The translations under genes were made by a program, and so were the position numbers. From contig QRDG01000346.1 of assembly GCA_012064385.1 (NCBI GenBank), forward strand, positions 289,880 to 353,879: 64,000 nt of DNA. Direction: 5' to 3'. The DNA comes from Puccinellia tenuiflora (taxonomy: Eukaryota > Streptophyta > Magnoliopsida > Poales > Poaceae). Of the stretch, positions 33,727-45,278 are shown piece by piece (positions within the stretch are counted from its first letter, which is position 1; each line of letters opens with the position of its first letter). The notes under the pieces are model-generated. The model did no database searches. It had not been told where the DNA came from and saw only the letters and a program-made list of their open reading frames with translations.

Positions 33727-36700
33727 ATGAGGGCGGATCTCAGCACCATCCAGCAGACGCTCACGCCGGACGCGGCCGCGGCGCTGGCGCGAGCCATGGA
33801 CGAGGCGGCGCGGCGGAGGCACGTGGCCACCACGCCGCTCCACGTCGCCGCCGCCCTGCTCGCCGCGCCGGCCGGCCTGCTGCGCCAGGCCTGCGCGCGG
33901 GCCGCGGCCGGGGGAGGCGCCGCCGCCTCCGCCTCCGGTGGTGGCGCGCACCCTCTCCACTGCCGCGCTCTCGAGCTCTGTTTCTCCGTCGCGCTCGACA
34001 GGCTGCCCGCCCTGGCGGGGGGCGCTAATAAGGGGGGAGGCGGCGCGGCGTCCGCGCCTCCCGTGTCGAACGCGCTCGTTGCGGCGCTCAAGCGCGCGCA
34101 GGCCCAGCAGCGGCGGGGCTGCCCGGAGGCGGCGCAGCAGCCGCTCCTCGCCGTCAAGGTCGAGCTGGAGCAGCTCGTGCTCTCTATCCTCGACGACCCT
34201 TCCGTCAGTCGCGTCATGCGCGAGGCGTCCTTCTCCTCCGCCGCCGTCAAGAACACCATCGAACAGTCCCTCACCTCGCCCTCCCCGTCCTCTTCCACCG
34301 CCGCGTCTAGCCCCGCAGCGACGCCGACGACCCCGTTCTCCCCGTCCCCCTCCCCTCTCCCTCGCGCCGGCCCCGCCAACGCCTACCTCAACCCTCGCCT
34401 GGCGGCGGCGGCTGCCGCTGGAGTCGCCGGCGCGGACGATGCGCACAAGGTGCTTGACGTCATGCTCAAGCCGGCGCGCCGCAACCCTGTGCTCGTTGGA
34501 GACGCCGGCCCGGACGCGATCCTCAAGGAGGTGATCCGGAGAATCCCAACGGCCAGCTCCCCCGCCCTTGCTGCCGCAAAGATCCTGCGCCTGGGGGCGG
34601 AACTCGCCAACCTCGCCGCCGACAAAGTGGCCATGGCAGAGAGGATCGTGGAGCTAGGCGCCGTGGTCGAGAGGCTCGTCCATGAGCACGGCGGAGTGGT
34701 TCTTGACCTCGGGGACCTCAAGTGGCTGGTGGAAGGCCCGCCCGCAGCGTCGTCGGAAGGGGGCAAGGCGGCCGTTGCTGAGATGGGGCGCCTGCTAAGG
34801 CGTTTCGGCCGCGGCCAAGTGTGGGCCGTCGCCACGGCGGCGTGCGCCACGTATCTGCGCTGTAAGATCTATCACCCAGGGATGGAGGATGAATGGGATC
34901 TCCAAGCCGTGCCGATCGCCCGCAGCACGCCGCTTGCGGGGCCTGCTCTGAGGTGCGTCTACCTTGATGTTCAGCTTCTTTGCTCGATCTAACATATCTG
35001 GTCTTGTGCAATTTCTTCATCCGTTGACTGTTGCTATTTACTCTGCGATTTCTGCTGAAATTTTTATATTTTGGGGAGATGGAGAACTTTGATACTATGA
35101 TAAACAACCAGGTTCTTTAACTTAGTGCGATTGGCTCTATCCGATACGAGCGTTTGTTGCTCTTTTAGTAGCAAAAAAGTAGTAGCCTTGTAGTGATTCA
35201 AGTTTTGCAATCTCACTCATTGTCGTTTAATTCCGAGATGTAACGAATTATTGAATTTTGTTAGGCCTGGAGGCAGTGGAATTCTCAGCAACTCGATGGG
35301 GATGTTTTCGCCGATGCTCCGGCCTACGCAAGTGATACCAACACCTCTCCAATGGAAAACAGGCAGTGATCGTACTCTGATGTGCATGCTTTGCAAGGAT
35401 GGTTATGAGCATGAGCTCGCCAAACTTACAGGAGAACGGAAGGGCAAGCCAGTATCCGGCCCTGAGACTACCAACCCGGGTTTGCCACATTGGCTGCAGC
35501 GCAACAGTGATCAAAATCAGGTTTGTGTTTCTTGCTCAATCTCGAAAAAACCACTTCTGTTCTATTGAAATCCTGATCGGTATAATCCTTCGTGTTCTCT
35601 ACAGTCCAAGGCGCACGAGTTGAAATGGAAGAGGACCACAGATGAACTTGAGAAGAAATGGCGCGAGACCTGTGCCCGCACCCATTCGACTCGTGCTGGA
35701 ACACCAGCACTCTCCGTGCCATTGGTCTCATTGGGTCCACGACCACGTGTGGAGCCGAAATTGGCAACTGCAAGGGGTGCTGCTATTCCGACTCTTAAGA
35801 TGAACACCGATTGGGAGAAGCCAGCAGCCACTCCGATACTTGAGCTCCGCAAGAGCCCACCAAGAAGCCCAGTGAAAACTGACCTTATGCTTGGTCGCTT
35901 GGACCCTGCCATCAATCCTACTGTGGAGAAAGAGCAGAAGGAAAATTTCGAGGGGCTAACTGCCATGCAGAAGGCTAAGATAGCTGGAATCTCGGATATT
36001 GATTCCTTCAAGAGGCTCCTCAAAGGGCTGACAGAGAAGGTTAGCTGGCAGTCCGATGCAGCTGCAGCCATCGCTGCTGTTGTGATACAATGCAGATCTG
36101 GAAGTGATAAGCGTCGAACCCTTCGAACAAGAGGTGACATGTGGCTCATGTTTGTTGGCCCTGATCAGGCAGGTAAGCGGAAGATGGTTAACGCACTGTC
36201 AGGGCTGATGGTAAACGCAAGACCAGTCATTGTGAACTTTGGTGGTGACTCCCAGTTGGACAAGGTTAGGAACAATGGACTGAACATGGGTTTCTGGGGG
36301 AAAACTGCACTCGACCGGGTCACTGAGGCAGTTCGGCAGAACCCATTCTCAGTTATTGTTCTTGAAGGCATTGATCAATTGGACACAGTTGTTCGTGGAA
36401 AAATCAAGCGGGCGATGGAGACAGGCCGCCTTCCGGACTCTCGTGGCCGTGAGGTCAGCCTTGGCAATGTCATCTTTGTTCTTACTACCAACTGGGTACC
36501 TGAGGAACTTAAAGGGCCAAACGTTGAGACTTTGCTCCAAGGTGAAGGAAGGATGTTGGAGATAGCAAGCTCTAGTTGGCAGCTAGAGCTCTCGATTGGG
36601 GACAAGCAGGTCAAGCACCGAGCAGATTGGCTATGTGATGATGTCCGCCCTGCAAAGGTAGCAAAGGAATTGTCCAGTGGTCATGGTCTGTCTCTTGACC

Positions 36701-37194
36701 TCAATTTGGCAGTTGGTGCCTTGGATGACACTGAGGGTTCGCATAATTCCAGCGAAGTTTCAGTGGAGCAAGAGCAAGAGAAAGGGCAGCTTGCAGTCCT
36801 GTGTTCGACGCGGGCGCCTGACTGCGATCTATTGGAACTCGTTGACGATGCCATTGTGTTTCGACCAGTCGACTTTGGTCCATTTAGGAAGAGTATTACA
36901 GATTGCATATCAGCAAAGTTTGAGTTGGTCATGGGGAGCAGCAACTCGTTCAGAATCGATGAAGATGCCATTGACCGGATGGTTAGCAGCGCCTGGGTCA
37001 CCGAGGACAAGATCGAGGACTGGGCCGGTAAAGTACTTGTGCCAAGCATTGAGCGATTGTGGCACAATGTGAAGCATGATAATGCACGTACTGTCATCCG
37101 TCTTGCATCAGTTGCGGACAAGGCGTCGCCAAGGTGGAGTGGAGGAAAGGAAGGGCTACCGGCGGCAATAACGATCGCCATTGATGGCATGTAG
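33727..37194 (+). CDS. SMAX1: SMAX1-like Clp-ATPase-type repressor of karrikin/KAI2 signalling
   Basis: Three exons: 33727-34952, 35265-35520, 35605-37194, all GT-AG, joining in frame to 1023 residues. The start MRADLSTIQQTLTPDAA, the double Clp-N region (to about residue 180) with LELCFSVALDRLPAL, LLAVKVELEQLVLSILDDP and SRVMREASFSS place it in the SMAX1 (SMXL1/2) clade. Later come LDLGDLKWLVE, ATYLRCKIYHPGMEDEWDLQAV, a CxxC pair (C449, C452), a Walker-A-like GPDQAGKRKM and RGREVSLGNVIFVLTTNW. The EAR repression motif LDLNL is at residues 858-862. In this family, KAI2-MAX2/D3 targets the protein for proteolysis; it acts in the nucleus with TOPLESS-type co-repressors. The degron-region motif usually written RGKT is WGKT here (725-728). 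No stop or frameshift: apparently functional. Transposons border it on both sides. Confidence 0.9.
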
Positions 37195-38577
37195 AGGGCA
37201 TTGGAGAAAGTAAATTCTTTGTACGGTAGATATGTAAATATTGGGGCAACTCTCTTGTTATAAGCTTGAGGGAGGTAAGCTGCCTGAAGTACATATGAGG
37301 AGAGGGAGGGTGAATATCCTTTGACAACCAAATAGGCAGGAGGTTATAGATCTTATAACACCCAAATGTGGTTTATAGTTTTGATAATATTTATAGCTAT
37401 GTTCCTTGGAACAGAAAATGGATATTTTCTTTTTCCTCTTCATATTGTTGCGAGGGTGGACAGTTTAGAGGAAGTAAATGCTAACACTTGCTATGTTTGT
37501 TTGTGCCCTGAAACCGGAATCCACTCAAATTCGAGCATCTAATGCATGTGTCAATGTGACATCGAGCATGAATCAAGTTCAAAGATGTGAATACATCACA
37601 AAGAAGTATTTCTTCTGTTCCAATTAGTGTGAATATATATTCCCAGGCTTCTTGGATGTCTCTGAAAGTCTGGAAGGATCTCAAATCTTGTTGCTTCGAT
37701 TTTAACCTTCTCGGAGCTAATAGATTCACCTATACAGTTCATCTCATTGGATTGGTGCCTATGGTAAGGTGTATCTATTTTGCAAAAAGTTGATGTACTT
37801 CACGATTTAAATAAACAGGGAAACATGGTCTTCAAATTAGCCAAATCTTTTCATCAAGCCTTCAACATGGTCTTCAAGTCTGGAAGTATTATTTCTCATA
37901 GTTTGCTCGGTTATCCTTCTTGTACATCGTTGTCATGATTCTAATCAGAAATGAATCTTGGCCACACCGTGGTCCTTATCGAACCCTGCTTTCACAAATT
38001 TCCGGAAACTTTTTAAGATGATAACCCATAGGCATATATTCTTAGTTTCTCACGACTTTGCACTATGACGACATGTCGCACTAGATACCTCCTCTTTCAT
38101 ACTTTTATTTAACATGTTAAAGGTTGACCATACAGATCAGTATCACTCATTGCTGCCATTTTTATTTTTAAAAATTGTGCTGTGTATTCTTCTTTGTTCC
38201 TCTACCCTCTCTCTTGAATCATCAAAATATATTTTTTATGTGCCATGTGGCCTGGTAGCTCCCTGGCAGTAAGCTTAATATCCCCTATTTAATTAGTGCG
38301 CGCTTAGTTATTGCGGCAGGATTTGCTCCACGATCACTATGTTTGGAGGTGAGGCATCTTGTATATTCTCCTATGATGAACAAAGGAACCTTTTGGTCTA
38401 AACCAAATGGCCACTTTTTGCCCTAATAGTGGGCCCACATTGATGTGGCAGATCACCAACTCAAATCAACTTGGAAACCTTCAATAATGCTAGTTTATAA
38501 GAGAGCAATCTTGATGCCACGTGCGAAGCTTTATTTTCAATAGAAGCTTCAGATAACTCACGGTGCCGTAAGTACAC
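37195..38577. other. 3' flank of SMAX1, no second gene seen
   Basis: Begins with the probable SMAX1 3' UTR (AT-rich, several possible poly(A) signals, e.g. near 37384-37400). The remainder has short frames only, including an 82-residue minus-strand frame at 37481-37729 that I cannot link to any family. Confidence 0.45.
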
Positions 38578-38603
38578 CGGTGATTGCAATTGTTCTTCTT
38601 TAT

Positions 38604-38884
38604 GCCTGTGCCAATACATCGTTTCTTAGCACATTATCATAAGCATAATAAAAATTTAAGAGACAACTAGTATAATGCATTGTTTCTTATATGGTGTATC
38701 TAAATTTAATGATTTGAGACTCATGCATGCATATGATTGGACTAACAACATTTTTTGCCTATGACCACGTGCAAAGCTTATATGTTAACTAAGCTACAAG
38801 CTCAATCTCTCTATTCATTAACTACTATGCCATATCACCAAAATGTCTATGAAAACGTGCTAAGAAACTTGCATTGGCATAGGC
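38604..38884. mobile_element. MITE with 28-bp imperfect inverted ends
   Basis: Left end GCCTGTGCCAATACATCG and right end, inverted, GCCTATGCCAATGCAAGT, both continuing TTTCTTAGCAC. 281 bp, non-coding. No clear target duplication at the ends. Confidence 0.65.
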
Positions 38885-38949
38885 CTTAACCACTATAGCT
38901 GGCCTCCTATTTCTTACTCTCATCGTTTTTATTTACCGGTGATTGCAGT

Positions 38950-40451
38950 TGGTCCAGATGACATGATCGCAGCTAGGAACATCCTGGGCATTTTTTGCCG
39001 ATGCGAGTGGGCTGCGCACAAACATGGCCAAGTCAGAGATCTTCCCGATCCGATGCACGGATGAGCAGGTGGTGGCGGCTTTGGAGCGGTTCCCGGCCAG
39101 GCTGGGGCGTTCCCGTGCACCTACCTTGCGCTGCCGCTACACCCCTCGTGCCTCAAAGCAATCCATTTCAAACCGCTAATTGACAAGTTGGAGGCTATGC
39201 TGGCGGGCTGGTGGGGACGCCATTTCACAAAGGCGGGGAAAATTCTTCTATGCAGATCGGTGCTCTCTTCCATGGCCATCTAACAATCGGCAGTTTTGGG
39301 ATTGTCAAAAGGAATTTTGAAGAGGATAGAGAAGCTTGAGCGTGGTTTTATTTGGATGAAACCTACCCGCCGTCTGGGATCGCGACCACACAGCTTGGTC
39401 AATTGGGGCACGATCTGCCGGCCAAAGAAACTGGGAGGACTAGGGATCATGGATCTGAAAAAATTCGGTAGGGCACTCAGGTTGAGATGGCCGTGGTACG
39501 CATGGACGGATTGTAATAGACCATGGAGCGGCATGGAACTACCCTGTGAGGAGGCAGATTGGGAGCTTGTTCGAGCTTCAACGGTGGTCACCATAGGAGA
39601 TGGGGCTAGATGCTTATTCTGTCATGATCAATGGATGCCGGGAGGTGCGCTCAAGCTACAATTTCCGGAGCTATACAACATCGCCTCTCGCAAGACACGG
39701 ACGATTCAAAAGGAACTTACAAACATGAATGTGGTCGGCGTTGCAAGAGGTTGTGCTTCAGCCGACCTAGGACACCATCACCTGAAGGTGGACGGCATCG
39801 GGACAGTACACTGCAGCCTCTGCGTACAAGTGTCAATTTTTGGGTTCTTATGCTCCCTTCTCGACAGCAAAATTTTGGAGTGCCCATGCGGAGCCTAAGT
39901 GTAGGTTCTTTGCATGGTTGGCTCTACACGAAAAGTTTGCTGACCGCCGACAATTTGGCCACTAGAGGATGGCCGCATGACCCAATTTGCAAACTGTGCC
40001 GGATTTACCCGGAGACGACGCAGCACCTCCTCCTTGACCGCTCATATGCGGCGGAGGTACACGAGAAGGTGTGCGCGGCAAATGGCACCATTAGGACGGT
40101 CACCCCACCTTTGGACCGCAGCATCAACACATGGTGGGATGATATGCTTGGGAGGCTACCGAAGGAGAAGAGGCGGGAGGCAAGTGGGACGCTCATCTAC
40201 ACAGTGTGGGGAATTTGGAAGGAGCTGAATCGGCGGGTTTTCCGCAATGTTGGCCTCCTTCCGACCGAGGTGGTGGCGTTAGTTAGGGAGGAAATAACTC
40301 AGTGGGCTTATTCCCACTTTTTGGACCCCGGAGACTTACTCCCAGGAGCGTAGGTTTTATTAAGATTGTAATCGGATATCAAACTATGTACAAGAACTCT
40401 TTTTCTATCTAATCGGACGGCAGAACGACTGCCTTTAACCTCAAAAAAATA
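38950..40451 (+). pseudogene. 5'-truncated LINE: RT end and zf-RVT domain
   Basis: Begins just after where the catalytic YADD of the reverse transcriptase would be. In three frames it shows GLRTNMAKSEI-type, CTYLALPLHP-type, HFTKAGKILLCRSVLSSM, then LERGFIWMKPTRRLGS and KKLGGLGIMDLKKFGRALRL (39296-39600), and the C-terminal zinc-binding reverse-transcriptase domain (GWPHDPICKLCRIYPETTQHLLLDR, VWGIWKELNRRVF, stop 40353). It ends in a short 3' UTR and an A-rich tail (40444-40451). 5' truncation with 3' tail is the normal product of aborted LINE reverse transcription. Frameshifts near 39005, 39120-39290 and 39720-39900 make it dead. Confidence 0.85.
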
Positions 40452-40672
40452 ATCAAAGTTTTACAAAGTGATCAAATATATATAAAAAATATCAAATCAA
40501 AGATATATAATAGAAAATGGTTATATAATATGAAAATATATTAAATTTATTATGATTCTAAAATTATTAAATTTTTATTATGTATGTTCATTTTTTCTAT
40601 TTATTTGATCAAATTTGACAAAGTTTAACTTTGAGGAAATCAAGAACGCAATGTCATTAAGAACGGAGGGAG
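40452..40672. mobile_element. Truncated Stowaway-type MITE
   Basis: AT-rich 220 bp with 'caaagttttacaaagtgatcaaa' matched inversely by 'tttgatcaaatttgacaaagttt', ending 'aacggagggag' before TA (40673-40674). The left end is lost where the LINE tail begins, so the LINE probably inserted into or replaced that end. Confidence 0.6.
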
Positions 40673-40674
40673 TA

Positions 40675-41144
40675 CTAAGTTGATGGATTCACACTTTTTG
40701 CAAAAGAAAAACGCCTTTCCATGTGACTAAATCACAATAGATATTTTGTCTTGCTAACATCAAAGCCGAGAGAGAACAGAGAGATAGTGGATCTAGACCA
40801 CTTCTCAATAGCAGATAAACCTGTTTTCATGGTCCACTTGCAATTAAGTGATTATGTTACATACTACTATTGGGCGGCAGGGATCGTAGGTGATACGTTT
40901 TAGTCATTAATCATGCTGGAAAAGTTGTGGTTTGGTGAGCGCCGTTAATGCCGGAAAAGATCTGTTGCTAATGTGGTCATGTGTCCTTTTTTATGTCTCG
41001 CCATCGTTTCGCTTTAATTTAACCTTTCTTACTTCATATGCAGAAGTAAAGTGACAAGAGTGTGGTAATAGGCACCATGGTTTTAGATGCTTGATTTTTT
41101 CTTTAACTTTTTAAAAACCTAAAAGAGGCATCACCTTTTCTAGT
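40675..41144. other. No recognised feature
   Basis: AT-rich intergenic DNA; nothing recognised. Confidence 0.4.
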
Positions 41145-41153
41145 CTGAACAAG

Positions 41154-41590
41154 GGACAGAGCTTATTACTTTATGAAGCAAAGTCTTACGGTTACTTTAC
41201 CCATACGAGTGTCATCCTATCAAGATCTAACACACACAGTTGATCCAAATTTTAAAATCAAAATGTAAACTTTCAGAAAAAATGAAAAAAAACCAGTACG
41301 TCATATCTGAAAAAGTTTCGTTTTATTTGGATAAAGGGTTTATGATTCAATAGTTTTTTATGTTTATATTTTAAAACATTGTTAAATCATAAACCATTTA
41401 TCCAAATACATTTCCGGAATACCCTAATGGAACATATATGTTGCCCTGAATTTTTTTCAGATTTTATGGATAGTTTGAATTTTGACTTTAAAATTTAGCT
41501 CAATCATATCCATAGATCTTGATCGGATAGCACTCACATGGGCAAAGTCACCGTGAGACTTGACTTTACAAAGTCATTGAAGCTGTGTCC
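41154..41590. mobile_element. MULE-type MITE with perfect 9-bp TSD
   Basis: 437-bp foldback with long terminal inverted repeats: 'ggacagagctt...' against the inverse of '...aagctgtgtcc', continuing imperfectly for about 130 bp on each side (cccatacgagtg / cccatgtgagtg, tatcaagatct / gatcaagatct). A perfect 9-bp direct repeat ctgaacaag flanks it (41145-41153 and 41591-41599), the signature of Mutator-like insertion. Non-coding. Confidence 0.88.
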
Positions 41591-41599
41591 CTGAACAAG

Positions 41600-41904
41600 T
41601 AACAAAGGACGGAAGCGAGAATGTGCACTGCGTGCCGGCTACACCCTCCATGGAGACCCACCCGGTTTGTTGACCTTGGGCTACGGTGCATGCCAGATCT
41701 CCCCGCAGATCCCGTCCTTCTCTCTGACGTCATGCGCGATTGCGGCAGGTCGGTCAGAGAGATGAGCCGCGAGCGGCGGCAGAGATTGGAAGGGCCTACG
41801 AACTGATCTCCCCAACCAGGTAAGAGTCATCGTTTCAACTTGTGTGGAACCAAACTTGTTCCAGCCCAAACCTAACCAAAACCAATTGGTGTGTACAAGA
41901 AACA
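41600..41904. other. Possible small exon-like GC-rich segment, no call
   Basis: A 61-codon frame (41621-41806, MCTACRLHPPWRP...) is GC-rich compared with its surroundings, but I see no domain and no continuation. It may be a host gene fragment or chance. Confidence 0.25.
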
Positions 41905-41917
41905 GATCTAAACCAAC

Positions 41918-42581
41918 CTTTTTTTTGCAAAAACATCCACCGATCTATTGATAATCATCTGTAGTAGTACAAATACCCCCAAAAAGTAATAAAATAGGTA
42001 CTTAGGCCACCTAGCAACGACTGTTGACACTGGTATGAGCCGAAGGCGTGCCGTCGTCCTCGCCCCTCCATCATAAGTCGGGCAAAGCTAGTGGTAGTAG
42101 AGCTTGTTCTAGTAGAGAAACGGGAAGTCTGCATGGTAAGGCCACAAAGGACCAACGCACCAGAGCAACAAACATCACCAAACATGACACACGTAGATCA
42201 GAAGAGCAGACCTGAAGCCACACGAACGAACATGAAAACCGATTGGATCCCTAGAGATTCGCTGGACACAGAACTCCCACGCGTCCTCCGTCGGTGCTAG
42301 ACGCACCACCGGAGCGACGATAGGGCATTCCGGGGAGGACCTTATTATGACTTTTGGATGTATCCGCCGCCTCACCATCCCGAAGAAGATACTGAAAACA
42401 AGCTAAACAAAAATGGGAACCCTCCCTCCGGCGAGGGGCCGCGGTTTTCCATGCCTCCAAGGCCCTAAGGCTATCGGAGGCAGATCGGACCGACGGCATC
42501 ACCGGCGAGGGGGACGGAACCCTCTATGGGTTTTACAGTCGGCCGATCGCCTATCTCCTATAGCCCTTTCTTGTACTGGTC
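41918..42581 (-). mobile_element. Short non-LTR retroposon with target duplication
   Basis: 664 bp flanked by a perfect 13-bp direct repeat gatctaaaccaac (41905-41917 and 42582-42594). A T-run at the left end (41919-41926) is a poly(A) tail when read on the minus strand. The body is a GC-moderate sequence of a kind I recall as repeated in Triticeae; no reverse transcriptase. Probably a non-autonomous or strongly 5'-truncated LINE product. Confidence 0.75.
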
Positions 42582-42842
42582 GATCTAAACCAACTTGTTT
42601 TCAAACTCGACATATTTACATGCAAAAAAACAAACCCACAATGGAAAACTGACCCAACAGACCCAATTTAGACAAACCATTATGAGGTTTATTGATGAAA
42701 TGACCGACATTGACGAGGTGCGTTTCTAGGTGTTTGCGCATGTGCGCATCGAGTCGGCCAACCCCGTGCATGTGTGCTTTGTTTACTGAGTTAAGTCCGC
42801 CCCGTGCATAGATTCGTGGCGCCAAAGCATGGCTTCGCTTAT

Positions 42843-44510
42843 TGATACGTGTCAAACGTATCTATAATTTTTGAATGTTTCATGCTTGTTTTATACAATT
42901 ATTATATGTTTCAACCATATTTTTATATCATTTTAGGGCATTTTATTGAACTAACTTGTTGACAAGATGCCCAGTGTCAGTTCCTGTTTTCTGTGTTGTT
43001 TTTGTTTCAGAAAATCTCTTACGGAAAACTCCTCAGAACTGGACCATAATTTACGGAGAATTTTTATTCAACAAGGCGGAGACGGAGTCCAGAGGGCGAC
43101 CCAGCAGGCCACCCAGGGCCAGGGGCAACCCCCAGGCGCGGCCTGGAGGGGGGCCGCGGCTAGCACCCGCCCCCGGCCCTAGAGCCCCTATCAGCCTCCC
43201 TCTTCGCCTACAAATACTCCCTTGACCTAAAAGTCAAGAGGCGGCCATTATTTTCCACGAAATCTATCTGAAGCCGCCGTCATCTCGAAACCCTAATTTG
43301 GGAGGGTTCTAAAGCTCTTTCCGGCACCCTGCCAGAGGGGAGATCGTCACCGGAGGCCTCTTCACCGTCATGGCCGGCTCCGTGATGATGCGTGAGTAGT
43401 TCCACCTTGGACTATGGGTCCATAGCAATAGCTAGGTGGTTGTCTATCCTCCTTGTGCTATATTGTTTATGGTCTTGTGAGCTGCCTAACATGATCAAGA
43501 CCGATATTATGTAATGCTACATGTTGTGTTTGTTGGGATCCGGTGAATTGTGAAGTTATGATTAGATTGTTCATGTCTCTTATATGTGTTATTTATTATG
43601 ATCTTGCATGCTCTCCGATGTATGTGGTTACTTTAGCTAAGTGATTGCTTAGATCTCCAAGAGAGAGTTTTGTGCTAGATGGTAGGTTCATGCCCCCTTC
43701 GTGCCTAGGCACGAGTGATAGAAACGTCTAAGGAAGAGGGCGTGCTAAGGGTAAAACACCAGTGTTTGTGTCTTCGTGATCATGAATATTTCTTACACCA
43801 TGTATTGTGCTTGATGCATTAGTATGTTGCTTGCAACTTAATACCAGCAGGAGGCAAGCATAGAAGCGCTCCCAAGGTGGATTATTATTCATAGATGCAG
43901 TTGGATTACGGTCTATGTATGTTTGATGTGATTCCTACATGAATATCTCCACAAACTTTGCTTATTATAATTACTCCCTCCGATCCACTTTAAGTGACGT
44001 GAGAAATGAACTAAGTAGGAACAAATCCTAGCCCAACTCAGGACACTTATTTAGGATCAGAGGGAGTAGTTGTTATTCCAATTCTATCAATTGCCCTGAT
44101 GTAATTTGTTCACCCACCATGTTTGCTTGTTATCTTTTGTAGTGACACCACTAGTGAACCTATGGCCTCTGGTCCATATTTTTACATAGTTTACAAACTC
44201 GTTTACTCACTTTCGACCTTGACACGCTCGCTGGTCCGTTTACTCATATTGCTCTTTTCCACCATAAGATTTAATCACTTTGTTTTCAGCAGACCGGGAA
44301 TCTTGACAACCTTCCTGCCATTGGGGCAAAGTAATTTGTTAGTGTTGTGTGCAGGTCCACGCCTCCTAGAACCTAGTTGGAGACCTCCGGAGTCCTACTG
44401 GTTCGATAAACCTTGGTTCTTAACTAAGGGAAATTTGTTGCTTGCTATGAAATTCTCCTTCCTCTTAGGGTGATCACCGACGATTAATCACTACATCACC
44501 ATTGCCACCA
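42843..44510 (+). mobile_element. Athila-type solo LTR with nested MITE
   Basis: Plus-strand LTR starting TGATACGTGTCAAACGTATC, same family as 25321-26923. It is flanked by a perfect cttat duplication (42838-42842 and 44511-44515). 1668 bp including the Stowaway at 43974-44066. No internal domain. Confidence 0.92.
43974..44066. mobile_element. Stowaway MITE, 93 bp
   Basis: Ends ctccctccgatcc and ggatcagagggag, flanked by TA at 43972-43973 and 44067-44068. Inserted into the solo LTR, so younger than it. Confidence 0.88.
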
Positions 44511-44515
44511 CTTAT

Positions 44516-44786
44516 CCATGGTGGCCATCTCGACTCCAATGCCGGCCAGGATAGGGAGGCGGACAAAGAGGAAGAAGACCACAAAGTTGAAACCGATAAT
44601 AAAATCAAGAGGCAGAAGGAGGCAAGAGGAAAGGCATGGAAGGCCGAGAAGGATACGGTGTTCTGTCTATATTGGATGGAAATAAGCCAAGACCCTATCA
44701 CCAGCGCACAAGAGGATCTACCCTCTCTCGGAGAAGGAGAATACTTTGGTCTCCGCCGCACCTTAGAAAATTCTATGAAGGCGTAG
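44516..44786 (+). pseudogene. Harbinger ORF1-like (Myb/SANT-like) fragment
   Basis: Charged linker followed by a stretch with the pattern of the SANT-like ORF1 proteins of PIF/Harbinger elements (KAWKAEKDTVFCLYWMEISQ, then DPITSAQ), stop at 44786. The rest of such a protein is missing. The first ~14 bp of the open frame belong to the neighbouring LTR, so that start is not original. Confidence 0.45.
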
Positions 44787-44954
44787 GGTTTTTTCGCGAC
44801 ACAAAGGTTTCCGTAAAATAGAGGTCGGAAGGCAAGTCACAAGGTCGCTAGGACCCACCTTGATGCGTGCAGCTCCTCCATGTGTCTCATGCATTATTTT
44901 ATCTATTTTCAGATGATTTAGGGGATTTTTTTCTAAAAATCTATATGCCTCGCT

Positions 44955-45205
44955 ATTTAAATCAAGCATTGATCTCGCTTTTTCCCAAGAAGTACTGTGA
45001 TGTGAATATCAAATACTTTTGTCCTATGAGCCTGTTATGAAGTTTTGCGAAAATTATTGCCAAGTTTATCGCCTCGCGCCTAGCCATAAAGCTTAACCAG
45101 ATGATCTCCAAAAATAAAAGTGTGTTCATCACTGGGAGGTGCATCCAAGATAACTTCTTGCTAGCAGAACAATCAGTCAGGGTGCTAAGCTCTTGCTATG
45201 TCCAA
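44955..45205 (+). pseudogene. LINE reverse transcriptase fragment
   Basis: One frame reads LISLFPKKYCDVN, PMSLL, a stop, SFAKIIAKFIASRLAIKLN, then SVFITGRCIQDNFLLAEQSV. This is the N-terminal palm region of a plant LINE RT (LLPKK, RPISL, KIVAKILANRL, AFIKGRxIxDN). One in-frame TGA. It is from a different LINE type than the one at 148-1042. Confidence 0.75.
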
Positions 45206-45278
45206 TTTGATCATGACTGAGGGGACTTGCTTTGTATGTAGCACCCTGACCGGTTGTTGTGCTAGCAAGAAGTTCATT
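45154..45278. repeat. Snap-back inverted duplication
   Basis: The sequence 'cttcttgctagcagaacaat' with the following 'cagtcagggtgcta' is repeated in inverse at 45237-45275 ('tagcaccctgaccggttgtt', 'gtgctagcaagaag'), around a spacer that itself pairs partly. The left arm is RT coding sequence (DNFLLAEQSVRVL), so the right arm is an inverted copy of it. Confidence 0.8.

Noticed and set aside
33424..34850. Long minus-strand and alternative-frame ORFs (up to 340 codons) over SMAX1 exon 1
   Set aside because: They mirror the very GC-rich sense exon, have Arg/Ala/Ser-rich composition and no domain; the sense frame has clear SMAX1 homology.
37481..37729. Minus-strand 82-codon ORF near SMAX1 3' flank
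   Set aside because: No recognised family, no start or splice context, AT-rich; not enough to call a gene.
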